Made by a program: the position numbers and the translations under genes | The notes under the pieces: model-generated | What the model was told of the DNA's origin: nothing | The model's input: the letters and a program-made list of their open reading frames with translations, nothing else | Databases searched by the model: none | Part shown: positions 42,862 through 50,800 of the stretch, one piece after another | How positions within the stretch are numbered: position 1 is the first letter of the stretch | How the letters are laid out: each line of letters starts with the position of its first letter | NCBI GenBank assembly: GCA_963732155.1 | Contig: CAVSYB010000007.1 | Location: forward strand, 310,001-374,000 | Direction: 5' to 3' | Origin: Roseiarcus sp963732155 | GTDB lineage: Bacteria; Pseudomonadota; Alphaproteobacteria; Rhizobiales; Beijerinckiaceae | DNA: 64,000 nt

Positions 42862-44406
42862 CTATTCGATCGCCAGCGCCACGAAGCGGACGTCGCCGTT
42901 TCCGTTGGCGACGAGCAGCAGCGCCGACTTCTTGCCGGCCTGCTTGAGCCCCTCGATCGTCTTGCTCACATCACCGGGCTGGCTCACCGCGAGCTGGTTG
43001 ACCTCTTCGATGACTTCGCCGGGCTGCAGGCCCTTTTCCGCAGCGGGCGAATTGGGTTCGACGGAAGAGATGACGACGCCTTTCACCCCGTCCTTGATCC
43101 GGAAAGTCTTGCGCGCCTCGTCCGACAACCCCGACAACTCCATGCCGAAGGCTTTCGACAGGGCCTTCCTCTGGGCGTTCGCATCGTCGTCGCTACCGCC
43201 GTTGGCGGCGGCGGCGGCGACCCGCTCGCCGTCCTCGAGGCGGCCAAGCTTGACCGTCTTGGTGATTTCCTCGCCCTTGCGGATGATGACGACGTCGACT
43301 TGCTTGCCGACGGGCATCGAGGCCACCAGCTTGGGCAGGTCCCGCGATTCCTTGATCTCCTTGCCGTCGAACTTGACGATCACGTCGCCCGCCAGAAGAC
43401 CGGCCGGCTTGGCCGGACCGTGATCGTCGACGCCGGCGATCAACGCGCCGCGCGCCGTTCCGAGCCCGAGGCTCTCGGCGATCGAATCGTCGACATTCTG
43501 GATGCGAACGCCGAGCCAGCCGCGGCGGGTTTCGTGAAACTCCTCGAGCTGGGCGATCACCGGCACGACCATCGCCGAGGGCGTGGCGAAGCCGATGCCG
43601 ATCGAGCCGCCCGACGGCGACAGGATCGCCGTGTTGATGCCGATGACCTCGCCGGCCATATTGAACAACGGGCCGCCCGAATTGCCCTTGTTGATCGACG
43701 CGTCGGTCTGAATGAAATTGTCGTACGGCCCGCTCTCAATGTTGCGGTTGCGCGCCGAAACAATGCCGGCGGTGACCGTCTCGCCGAGTCCGAAGGGATT
43801 GCCGACCGCCATCACGCCGTCGCCGACGCGCATCTTGTCGCTGTCGCCGAACTTCACGGTCTTCAGCGGCTTGTCGCTCTTGACGCGCAACACCGCGACG
43901 TCGACCTTGGGGTCCTTGCCGACGATCTCGGCCTTCAATTTGCGCCCGTCGGTGAATATCACCATGATGTCGTTGGCGTCGCCGATCACGTGATTGTTGG
44001 TGATGACGATGCCGGAGGCGTCGATCACGAAGCCGGAGCCGAGCGAGCTCGACTTGCGGGGGCGCGGCGTTTCGCCGTTCTGGCCGTGATTGCGGAAGAA
44101 TTGCTCGAACATATCGTCGAAAGGGGTTCCCTTCGGCAAGTCGGGCATCGCGTCCGCCTGCTTCTCCTCGATCGTCTGCGTCGCGGATATATTGACGACC
44201 GCTTCGGCGACGCTGTCGACCAGATCGGCGAGCGAACTGGGACGCGCTTGCGCCATCGCCGGTTCGACCGGCGCAAGCAACGACGCGGCCGCCAGGCCGG
44301 CGACGAGCGCCGATGCAAGCGCCGCGCGCCGACTGAGCCGCAGCAGCGCCGGCCGCCCGGCGACCGCGCCAGCACGGACTGTGGCGGACATATGGACAAC
44401 GCGCAT
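42862..44406 (-). CDS. degP: DegP/HtrA-type periplasmic serine protease (Do)
   Basis: A 514-residue exported protease/chaperone that degrades or refolds misfolded envelope proteins. A signal peptide (LASALVAGLAAASLLA) is followed by the trypsin-like domain with the catalytic triad H139 (TNNHVIGD), D169 (DVAVLRV) and S243 (KGNSGGPLF), and two PDZ domains (about 300-390 and 420-510). ATG 44406 has AGGAG 9 bases upstream; the longer frame to 44550 overlaps the DUF2065 gene. The gene is last in the hflK-hflC-DUF2065-degP set, 119 bases after DUF2065. Confidence 0.94.
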   Translation of the reverse strand: MRVVHMSATVRAGAVAGRPALLRLSRRAALASALVAGLAAASLLAPVEPAMAQARPSSLADLVDSVAEAVVNISATQTIEEKQADAMPDLPKGTPFDDMFEQFFRNHGQNGETPRPRKSSSLGSGFVIDASGIVITNNHVIGDANDIMVIFTDGRKLKAEIVGKDPKVDVAVLRVKSDKPLKTVKFGDSDKMRVGDGVMAVGNPFGLGETVTAGIVSARNRNIESGPYDNFIQTDASINKGNSGGPLFNMAGEVIGINTAILSPSGGSIGIGFATPSAMVVPVIAQLEEFHETRRGWLGVRIQNVDDSIAESLGLGTARGALIAGVDDHGPAKPAGLLAGDVIVKFDGKEIKESRDLPKLVASMPVGKQVDVVIIRKGEEITKTVKLGRLEDGERVAAAAANGGSDDDANAQRKALSKAFGMELSGLSDEARKTFRIKDGVKGVVISSVEPNSPAAEKGLQPGEVIEEVNQLAVSQPGDVSKTIEGLKQAGKKSALLLVANGNGDVRFVALAIE

Positions 44407-44525
44407 GGCGTGTTTCTCCTGGAAGACGATGTTTCCCCAAGTATTCACATTACACCTGAACAACAATCTTGTCGCAAAAGCGGCGGATGCCGCGTTCGGC
44501 GTCAACCGCCCTCCCAAGGCGTGAT

Positions 44526-44717
44526 TTACATAAAGCGCCGCGCCGCCCATACGATGGCGACGCCGACGATCGCCGCGCCTATGCCAAACAACCGCAGGCG
44601 CGCCGGCTTCTCTTTCGACGCCTGCGCCATCCGGCGGCGCATCGTCTCGGTGAACCCGGCCAGAAGCAGCCCTTCGATCGCGAACACCAGGCCGATGGCG
44701 GCTGAGAAGTCGCGCAA
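44526..44717 (-). CDS. DUF2065 family small membrane protein
   Basis: A 63-residue protein with two hydrophobic segments (about 4-22 and 43-60) and a polar Arg/Lys-rich link. The sequence (AIGLVFAIEGLLLAGF; RLRLFGIGAAIVGVAIVW) matches DUF2065, which is almost always placed between hflC and degP. It follows hflC with a one-base gap, so it is likely cotranslated. Function is unknown; the fixed position argues for a role with FtsH regulators. Confidence 0.85.
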   Translation of the reverse strand: MRDFSAAIGLVFAIEGLLLAGFTETMRRRMAQASKEKPARLRLFGIGAAIVGVAIVWAARRFM

Positions 44718-44718
44718 A

Positions 44719-45639
44719 CTACTTGACCGTCTGAGTCTCGGGCGTTGCGTTCCCGCTGGGCGCCGAGGTGGGCGTCGGCGTGCTGAAATATCGGAAGAAA
44801 TCCGACTTGGGGCTCATCACGATGCGCAACTCGCCGCTCTTCAGGCCGGTCTCGTAAGCCTGCATGGAGCGGTAAAAGGCGAAAAAGTCGGGATCCTTGC
44901 CGTAGCTCTCCGCAAAAATCCGGTTGCGCTCGGCGTCGCCCTGACCCCTGATCTGATCGGCTTCCTGCTGCGCCTGGGCGATGGTCACGGTCACCTGGCG
45001 GTCGGCCTCGGCCTTGATCTGCTGGCTCTGCTGCGAGCCCTGCGCGCGGAATTTGGCGGCGCGCTGCTGACGTTCGGTCTGCATGCGGTGAAACACCGCC
45101 TCCGAATTCTCCGGCGGCAGATCGGCGCGCTTGATTCGCACGTCGACGACGGCGAGGCCAAACCGCTCGGCGCCCGATTTCACCTGGTCGCGAATGTCGG
45201 CCATCAGGGCGTCGCGCCTGTCGCGCACGATGTCGGTGATCGACGCCTCGCCCAAAGTCCGCCGCAAGGCCGAATTGAGCATGCCGCCGAGCTGGGCGTT
45301 GGCCCCCTGGACGGAGCCGACCGACTGATAGAACCGCAAGGGGTCGGAAATCCGGTAGCGGACGAACGCGTCGACCTCCAGGCGCTGGTTGTCGGCGACC
45401 AGCACCTCCTGCCGGGCCTCGTCGAGATCAAGGATGCGCTTGTCGATATAGATGACCGAATCGATGAACGGCCATTTGACGTAGAGTCCCGGCGCATCGA
45501 TCAGATCGCGCACCGGCTGGCCGAATCGCAGCACCAGGGCCTGTTCGGTCGGAACGACGGTGAAAAGCGCCCCGAGCGCGACGACGACCACCACGATCGC
45601 GACGACGAGAAGCGCGAGGCCGGAGAGCGGATTTCTCAC
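44719..45639 (-). CDS. hflC: HflC, FtsH modulator (SPFH domain)
   Basis: A 306-residue inner-membrane protein with a single N-terminal helix (GLALLVVAIVVVVVALGALF) and an SPFH/Band-7 domain in the periplasm (TVVPTEQALVLRFGQPVRD; EVDAFVRYRISDPLRFYQSV), then a long coiled coil (AEADRQVTVTIAQAQQEADQ). HflK and HflC assemble a cage around FtsH and modulate its proteolysis. Its start overlaps the hflK stop by 4 bases (ATGA), a sign of coupled synthesis of the 1:1 complex. Confidence 0.96.
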   Translation of the reverse strand: MRNPLSGLALLVVAIVVVVVALGALFTVVPTEQALVLRFGQPVRDLIDAPGLYVKWPFIDSVIYIDKRILDLDEARQEVLVADNQRLEVDAFVRYRISDPLRFYQSVGSVQGANAQLGGMLNSALRRTLGEASITDIVRDRRDALMADIRDQVKSGAERFGLAVVDVRIKRADLPPENSEAVFHRMQTERQQRAAKFRAQGSQQSQQIKAEADRQVTVTIAQAQQEADQIRGQGDAERNRIFAESYGKDPDFFAFYRSMQAYETGLKSGELRIVMSPKSDFFRYFSTPTPTSAPSGNATPETQTVK

Positions 45640-46745
45640 TTGGCGGCTCCCGTCGATTTGCGCTGGAGCGTGTCGAGCTGCAGATACGGCACCGCCGGAC
45701 TTGCCGCGGTGGTGTCGAGAATCGTCTTGTCCATCGCGCCTAGAACCCGCTCCATGGTCTCCAGATACATGCGCTCGCGCGTCACGCCCGGCGCATTCTT
45801 GTATTGGGCGTAGACCTGGTTGAAGCGCGAGGTCTGCCCGGTGGCTTCGGCGACCGTCTGCTGGCGATAGGCCTGGGCCTCCAGCCTGATTCGCGCCGCC
45901 GCGCCTTCCGCTTCGGGGACGACGCGGTTGGCGTAGGTCTCCGCCTCGTTGACCGCGCGCTGCTGGTCCTGCTGGGCGGCGGTGACGTCGCGATAGGCGG
46001 ACAGCACCTGCGCCGGCGCGTCGACCGACTGGAGCTGAACCTGCTTGACGAGCACGCCGGCCTGATAGTCGTTGAGCACCTTCTGCATCCGGTCCTGCAC
46101 GTCCGGTTCAATGGACTTGCGGTCGGTGGTGAGGATGCCGTCGATCGTCTTGAGGCCGACAACCTCGCGCATGACGCTCTCGGCGACGGCTTTCACGGTC
46201 TCTTCGGGATGGCGGATGTTGAAGACGAAATCCTCCGGCTTGGCCGGATCGATCTGCCAGCTCACGCGGAACTGGACGTCGACGATGTTCTGATCGCCGG
46301 TCAGCATCAGGCTTTCTTCCGGCGCCTGGGCGCGGTTGCGCCCGGTTTCAACCCCCGGCTCCGCCTCGCTGCGATAGCCGACTTCGGTGATCTTCTGGTC
46401 CCAGACGGGCGCCTTGATCACCGTCCCGACCGGCCACGGCCAATTGTAATTGAGGCCGGCGGCGGTCTTGCCGGTGTAACGGCCGAACACCAGGTTGATG
46501 CCGACCTCGTTGGGCTGAACCGTGTAAAAACCCCAGGCGAACCACAGCAGGACCACGATCAGGCCGAGAAATATCACGCCGCGCCCAGCGATTCCGCCGC
46601 CGTTCGGCAGCAGCCCGCGCAGGCCCGCCTGCAGGCGGCGCAGCACTTCTTCAAGATCGCCCGGAGGCTGCAATCCGCCGGGCCCCTGCCCCCACGGCCC
46701 CTGGCCGGAGCGCCACGGTCCGCCGCCTTGATTATTCCAGGACAT
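45636..46745 (-). CDS. hflK: HflK, FtsH modulator (SPFH domain)
   Basis: Partner of HflC. The 369-residue protein has a Gly/Pro-rich N-terminal cytosolic tail (GGGPWRSGQGPWG), one transmembrane helix (GVIFLGLIVVLLWFAWGFY), an SPFH domain (YTVQPNEVGINLVFGRYTGK) and a C-terminal coiled coil. The conserved order hflK-hflC-DUF2065-degP puts membrane-protein and envelope quality control under one transcript. It is divergent from the HAD dehalogenase gene. Confidence 0.96.
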   Translation of the reverse strand: MSWNNQGGGPWRSGQGPWGQGPGGLQPPGDLEEVLRRLQAGLRGLLPNGGGIAGRGVIFLGLIVVLLWFAWGFYTVQPNEVGINLVFGRYTGKTAAGLNYNWPWPVGTVIKAPVWDQKITEVGYRSEAEPGVETGRNRAQAPEESLMLTGDQNIVDVQFRVSWQIDPAKPEDFVFNIRHPEETVKAVAESVMREVVGLKTIDGILTTDRKSIEPDVQDRMQKVLNDYQAGVLVKQVQLQSVDAPAQVLSAYRDVTAAQQDQQRAVNEAETYANRVVPEAEGAAARIRLEAQAYRQQTVAEATGQTSRFNQVYAQYKNAPGVTRERMYLETMERVLGAMDKTILDTTAASPAVPYLQLDTLQRKSTGAAK

Positions 46746-46911
46746 GATTCCTCTTGCCGGGCCGAGCCCCGCTTTGCTGCGCGCCTATATAAGCAACGGG
46801 AATGGCCGGGGCAACGCGGCGGCGCTCGAAAGCCTGGCGTCGTTGCGCCTAAGCTGTCCTGACGCCTTCGGGCCGGCATGCGGCCGGCCGGGCGGATCCG
46901 AGGGGACCCAA

Positions 46912-47619
46912 ATGACACTGAAACCGCTCGACGGAGTCGGCGCCTGCGTGTTCGACGCCTACGGGACGCTGTTCGATCCGGCGTCCGCCGCGCGGGGCTG
47001 CGCCGATCTGCTCGGCGACCGCGCGGCGCCCCTGGCGGCGCTATGGCGCGACAAACAGCTCCAATACACCTGGCTGCTGGCGGCGCAGGATCGACACGCT
47101 GATTTCAGCGAGGTCACGAGCGGCGCCCTCGATTTCGCGCTGGAGACGCTCGGGTTCGACAGCCCCCTTCTGCGCGAGCGTCTGTTGAAGCTCTTTTTGA
47201 CGCCCGATTGTTTTCCGGAGGCTCCCGAAGCGTTGCGGCGCCTGAGGGCGGCCGGAGTCCGGCTCGCCATATTGTCGAACGGCGCGCCCGAAATGCTTCG
47301 CGCCGCGGTCGACGCCGCGGGGCTGGACGGGCAATTCGAGGCCGTGCTTTCGGTCGAGGAGGTCGGCGTCTACAAGCCGCATCCGAAAGTCTATCAGCTC
47401 GCGGTCGACCGGCTCGGCCTGCCGGCCTCCGCGATGGCGTTCACCTCTTCGAACGGCTGGGACGCCTACGCCGCTTCGGCGTTCGGGATGCGCGTCGTCT
47501 GGTGCAACCGCCGTGGCCAGCCACGCGAGCGGCTCCCCGGCGCGCCGGATCGGGAGGTGCGGTCGCTGGCGGAGCTGCCGGCGCTCGTCGCGCTGCCTGG
47601 AGACGACGACGCCAACTGA
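46912..47619 (+). CDS. HAD-family haloacid dehalogenase type II
   Basis: A 235-residue haloacid dehalogenase: VFDAYGTLFDPAS with the nucleophile Asp at the N-terminus, LAILSNGAPEML, YKPHPKVYQLA and FTSSNGWDAYAAS, which together match (S)-2-haloacid dehalogenases rather than phosphatases of the superfamily. These hydrolyse halogen-carbon bonds of small 2-haloacids; the natural substrate here is unknown. AGGGGAC lies upstream of ATG 46912. Divergent from hflK. Confidence 0.9.
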   Translation: MTLKPLDGVGACVFDAYGTLFDPASAARGCADLLGDRAAPLAALWRDKQLQYTWLLAAQDRHADFSEVTSGALDFALETLGFDSPLLRERLLKLFLTPDCFPEAPEALRRLRAAGVRLAILSNGAPEMLRAAVDAAGLDGQFEAVLSVEEVGVYKPHPKVYQLAVDRLGLPASAMAFTSSNGWDAYAASAFGMRVVWCNRRGQPRERLPGAPDREVRSLAELPALVALPGDDDAN

Positions 47620-47723
47620 CGGGAATTGCGCGCCGCGCGGCGTCGGAGCCACGCGAATCCTCTCTTGGGGCGGGCCGTATGACGCATCGCGGCGGCGTCT
47701 TGCCGATCTCGCGCACAGGCGCC

Positions 47724-48530
47724 TCACTTGGGCCCGCGAGGTCCGAGCAGCATCACCAGTTTTTCGTCCGGTCGACCGACCGGCGTCAGCGTCACCTGTT
47801 CATAGCGCAGCGCGCCATCGACGGGGTGGTTGAAGGCGCGCAGCCCGCCCTCGCGCGCCAGAACGGCGTGATCGCTCCAGAACGTCGCAAAATCCGGGCT
47901 TGCCGTCCGCAAGCGGTCGACCAGGGCGCGCAAAGCCGAATCGTCCGGGCTGCGCCCGGTATCGGCGCGAAGCTCGGCGACGAGGCGCCGCGCGCGGTCC
48001 TCCCAGTCCAAGATGAACGCGCGCGCGGCGCGGCTAAGGAAGACGTAATCCAGCAGGCACGGCTCCCCGCTCCGCAGCCAGTCGCTGAAGAGTCGCGCGG
48101 CGGGTTCATTCCAGGCGCGCGCCCGCCAAAGGCGATCGAGCAGATAGGCCGGCGCGGTCATCGCGTTCAACGCGTCGCGCAAGCCCTGAGAAGGCCCGTC
48201 CTCCTCACGTCGTCCCGACGAGGACTCGACGGGGTCGCGCTTGCGCGTCAGCTCGAACAGGTAGGATCGCTCGGCCGGAGTCAGTCGCATGGCCGTCGCC
48301 AGCCGCGCCAGGGCGGCCGAAGAGACCGAGATGTCGCGGCCCTGCTCGATCCAGGCGTACCAGGTCGGACTCATCCCGCAAATCTGCGCCATTTCCTCGC
48401 GACGCAGGCCCGGCGTCCGCCGGCGCTCCGCGCGACCCGGCGCCAGGCCGACGTCCGCGGCGCGCAGTTGTTCGCGGCGTCGCCGCAAGAAGGCGCCCAG
48501 CAGGCGCCGCTGGTCGAGGGGCAGCAGCAT
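47724..48530 (-). CDS. XRE-family regulator with MmyB-like C-terminal domain
   Basis: A 268-residue repressor-type protein: HTH at about residues 40-95 (GLRREEMAQICGMSPTWYA, WIEQGRDISVSSAALARLA) and a C-terminal ligand-binding MmyB-type domain (LLDRLWRARAWNEPAARLF; HPVDGALRYEQVTL). Such proteins often control the adjacent divergent gene and bind a small hydrophobic ligand. ATG 48530 is preferred; the ribosome site is weak. It is divergent from the methyltransferase across an 87-base region with a dyad. Confidence 0.88.
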   Translation of the reverse strand: MLLPLDQRRLLGAFLRRRREQLRAADVGLAPGRAERRRTPGLRREEMAQICGMSPTWYAWIEQGRDISVSSAALARLATAMRLTPAERSYLFELTRKRDPVESSSGRREEDGPSQGLRDALNAMTAPAYLLDRLWRARAWNEPAARLFSDWLRSGEPCLLDYVFLSRAARAFILDWEDRARRLVAELRADTGRSPDDSALRALVDRLRTASPDFATFWSDHAVLAREGGLRAFNHPVDGALRYEQVTLTPVGRPDEKLVMLLGPRGPK

Positions 48531-48561
48531 CGGGGTGGCGTTTATACCAGGATAAGTCGCC

Positions 48562-48581
48562 AACTTGTAACAGGTTAAGTT
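48562..48581. promoter_or_regulatory. Dyad in the XRE/methyltransferase divergent region
   Basis: AACTT (48562-48566) and AAGTT (48577-48581) are inverted arms, with the smaller palindrome TAACAGGTTA (48568-48577) between them. The dyad sits 31 bases above the XRE start and 37 below the methyltransferase start, a typical place for an operator of the XRE protein. The site is not confirmed by other copies in the window. Confidence 0.4.
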
Positions 48582-48617
48582 CGGGCGGAAAACGGCGCCT
48601 CGACCAGGAGAGAAACC

Positions 48618-49388
48618 ATGAGCGACACCCAGCACAATTTCGTGGCGAAGCATTACGCTCCGCGCGCCGCCGCCTATGTCGCCAGCCCGGTGCACAGCGC
48701 CGGCGCCGATCTCGATCAAATCGAATCCTTGGTGCGCGGCCGCGGAGACGCCCGCGTGCTGGATCTGGGATGCGGCGGCGGCCATGTCAGCTATCGCGTC
48801 GCGCCGCATGTGGGCGAGGTCGTCGCCTGCGACCTCACGCCGGACATGCTGGCGCATGTCAAACGCACGGCGAGCGAGCGAGGATTGGACAACATCCGCG
48901 TGCAGCAGGGCGCGGCGGAGCGGCTTCCCTTCGCCAACGCCTCGTTCGACATCCTGCTGTGCCGATACACCGCCCATCACTGGCGCGACCTGGAAGCGGG
49001 ACTGCGGGAAGCCCGGCGGGTGCTGAAGACCGGCGGGCGCGCCGTTTTCGCCGACGCGATTGCGCCCGCCCATCCCCTGCTCGACACGCATCTGCAGACG
49101 ATCGAGCTGCTGCGTGATCCCTCGCATGTGCGCAACTACAGCGCCGCCGAATGGATCGCGGCGCTCGGCCGCTCAGGCTTTTCGGCCACCGGATTGACGG
49201 CGCGCAAGCTCCCTCTGGATTTCGCCTCGTGGACGGAGCGGACCAACACGTCCGAGCTTGGCGCCGCCGCCATCCGCATGGTTCAGACGCAGGCGAGCGC
49301 CGCGGCGCGCGAGCACTTCGCAATCGCCGACGACGGCGGGTTCCAGCTCGACACGTTGACGATCGAGGCCGTCGCCAGCGGAGCATGA
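48618..49388 (+). CDS. SAM-dependent methyltransferase (UbiE/COQ5-like)
   Basis: A 256-residue class I methyltransferase: AdoMet loop VLDLGCGGGHVSYRVA (about residues 47-62), VVACDLTPDMLAHVK, ERLPFANASFDILLCRYTAHHW and REARRVLKTGGRAVFAD. It resembles UbiE/YcgJ-type enzymes acting on small molecules, and the true substrate is unknown. It is the likely target of the divergent XRE regulator, so the pair may form a small detoxification or sensing unit. Confidence 0.88.
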   Translation: MSDTQHNFVAKHYAPRAAAYVASPVHSAGADLDQIESLVRGRGDARVLDLGCGGGHVSYRVAPHVGEVVACDLTPDMLAHVKRTASERGLDNIRVQQGAAERLPFANASFDILLCRYTAHHWRDLEAGLREARRVLKTGGRAVFADAIAPAHPLLDTHLQTIELLRDPSHVRNYSAAEWIAALGRSGFSATGLTARKLPLDFASWTERTNTSELGAAAIRMVQTQASAAAREHFAIADDGGFQLDTLTIEAVASGA

Positions 49389-49421
49389 CCCGCGACCGCC
49401 GAGGCCCGCCGCCCCTGCGTC

Positions 49422-50744
49422 TCAGTCGCGTATCGCCGCGTCGCCCTCGAGGTCCTGCCCTTTCTCGGGCGATTTCGCGATCGGCGCCGCGAGAGGCGCG
49501 ATTCGCAGAGCCGTGATCCGGTTGCGATTCTTGCGCAGCACTTCGAACCGGAACCCGTGGAACACGAATACCTGCTTGGGCTCGGGAATCGCCCGCGCTT
49601 CATGAATCACCAGGCCGGCGATCGTGGTGGCCTCCTCGTCGGGCAGCGCCCAGTCCATCGCGCGGTTGAGATCGCGGATCGTCACCGATCCCTCGACGAC
49701 GACCGAGCCGTCGGGCTGCGACCGGATGCCGGGGACCGCGACGTCGTGCTCGTCCTTGATGTCGCCGACGATCTCTTCGATGATGTCCTCCAGCGTCACC
49801 AACCCCAGGACGACGCCATATTCGTCGACGACCAGCGCGAAATGGGTCTTGCGGCGCAGGAACGCCTGCAACTGGTCGCGCAATGTCGTGGTTTCCGGCA
49901 CGAACCAGGCTTCAAGCGCAATGTCCTCGATATTGACGCGGCTTGAATCGCCGTCGGCGGAGGCGACCGCGCGGAAGAGATCCTTGGCGTGCAGGACACC
50001 GATGATGTTGTCGGGCGCGCCGCGCCACAGCGGCAGGCGCGTATAGGGCGAGGCGAGCACCTCGCGCACCAGCTCGCGCGGCGGCAGGTCGGCGTTGATG
50101 GTGCGCATATTGGTGCGGTGGATCATCACCTCCGACACCTCGATCTCGCCGAGTTCGAGCAACCCGCCGAACATGTCGCGCTCCGAACGCGCGACGCCCC
50201 CTTCGCGGTGCAGCAGGTCGACGGCGCCGCGCAGTTCCTCGTGTCCCGAGGCGATCGTCCGGCGCTCGCTGGGGCGCATGCCGCAAAGCCAGAGCAGGGA
50301 GCGCACGAAGCTTTCAATGGCGGCGACGACCGGCCAGAATATCGTGACGAAAAAAGAGACGATCGGCGCGATGGCGAGGGAAACGCGATCGGGATAGGCG
50401 ATGGCGATGGTCTTTGGCGTCACTTCGGCGAAGATGACGATCAGCGCCGTCATGATCGCCGTCGCATACACCGCGCCGTGGTCGCCGGCGACGGCGAGAA
50501 GCACGCTGGTCGCGAAAGACGACGCGGCGATGTTGACGACCTGGCCGCCAAGCAGCATCGCGCTGATCAAGCGCCCGCGCTCGGCGATCAGCCGGTTGAC
50601 CAGCTTGGCGGCCTGATCGCCGTCCATTTCCAGCGCGTGCATGCGCGCGCGCGAGGCCGCCGTCAGCGCCGTTTCAGCGCCCGAGAAGAATGCCGACGCG
50701 AAAACGCTCGCCAACACGATCAGAGCGTCGACGGTGAGCGACAT
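49422..50744 (-). CDS. CNNM/CorC-type transporter (HlyC/CorC family)
   Basis: A 440-residue membrane protein: CNNM/DUF21 domain with about four helices (VDALIVLASVFASAFFSGAE; LISAMLLGGQVVNI), a pair of CBS domains (about 205-330; SEVMIHRTNMRTINADL, GVLHAKDLF, LEDIIEEIVGDI) and a CorC_HlyC C-terminal domain. Members export Mg2+/Co2+ or Na+. The position next to aroKB on the same strand follows the usual Rhizobiales order aroK-aroB-hlyC. Start 50744 by GAGGG. Confidence 0.9.
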   Translation of the reverse strand: MSLTVDALIVLASVFASAFFSGAETALTAASRARMHALEMDGDQAAKLVNRLIAERGRLISAMLLGGQVVNIAASSFATSVLLAVAGDHGAVYATAIMTALIVIFAEVTPKTIAIAYPDRVSLAIAPIVSFFVTIFWPVVAAIESFVRSLLWLCGMRPSERRTIASGHEELRGAVDLLHREGGVARSERDMFGGLLELGEIEVSEVMIHRTNMRTINADLPPRELVREVLASPYTRLPLWRGAPDNIIGVLHAKDLFRAVASADGDSSRVNIEDIALEAWFVPETTTLRDQLQAFLRRKTHFALVVDEYGVVLGLVTLEDIIEEIVGDIKDEHDVAVPGIRSQPDGSVVVEGSVTIRDLNRAMDWALPDEEATTIAGLVIHEARAIPEPKQVFVFHGFRFEVLRKNRNRITALRIAPLAAPIAKSPEKGQDLEGDAAIRD

Positions 50745-50800
50745 GGAGCCCTCGATGTTAAGCAGGCGCCCGTACCCGGCAGGCGATCGCGCCAAGTTTA

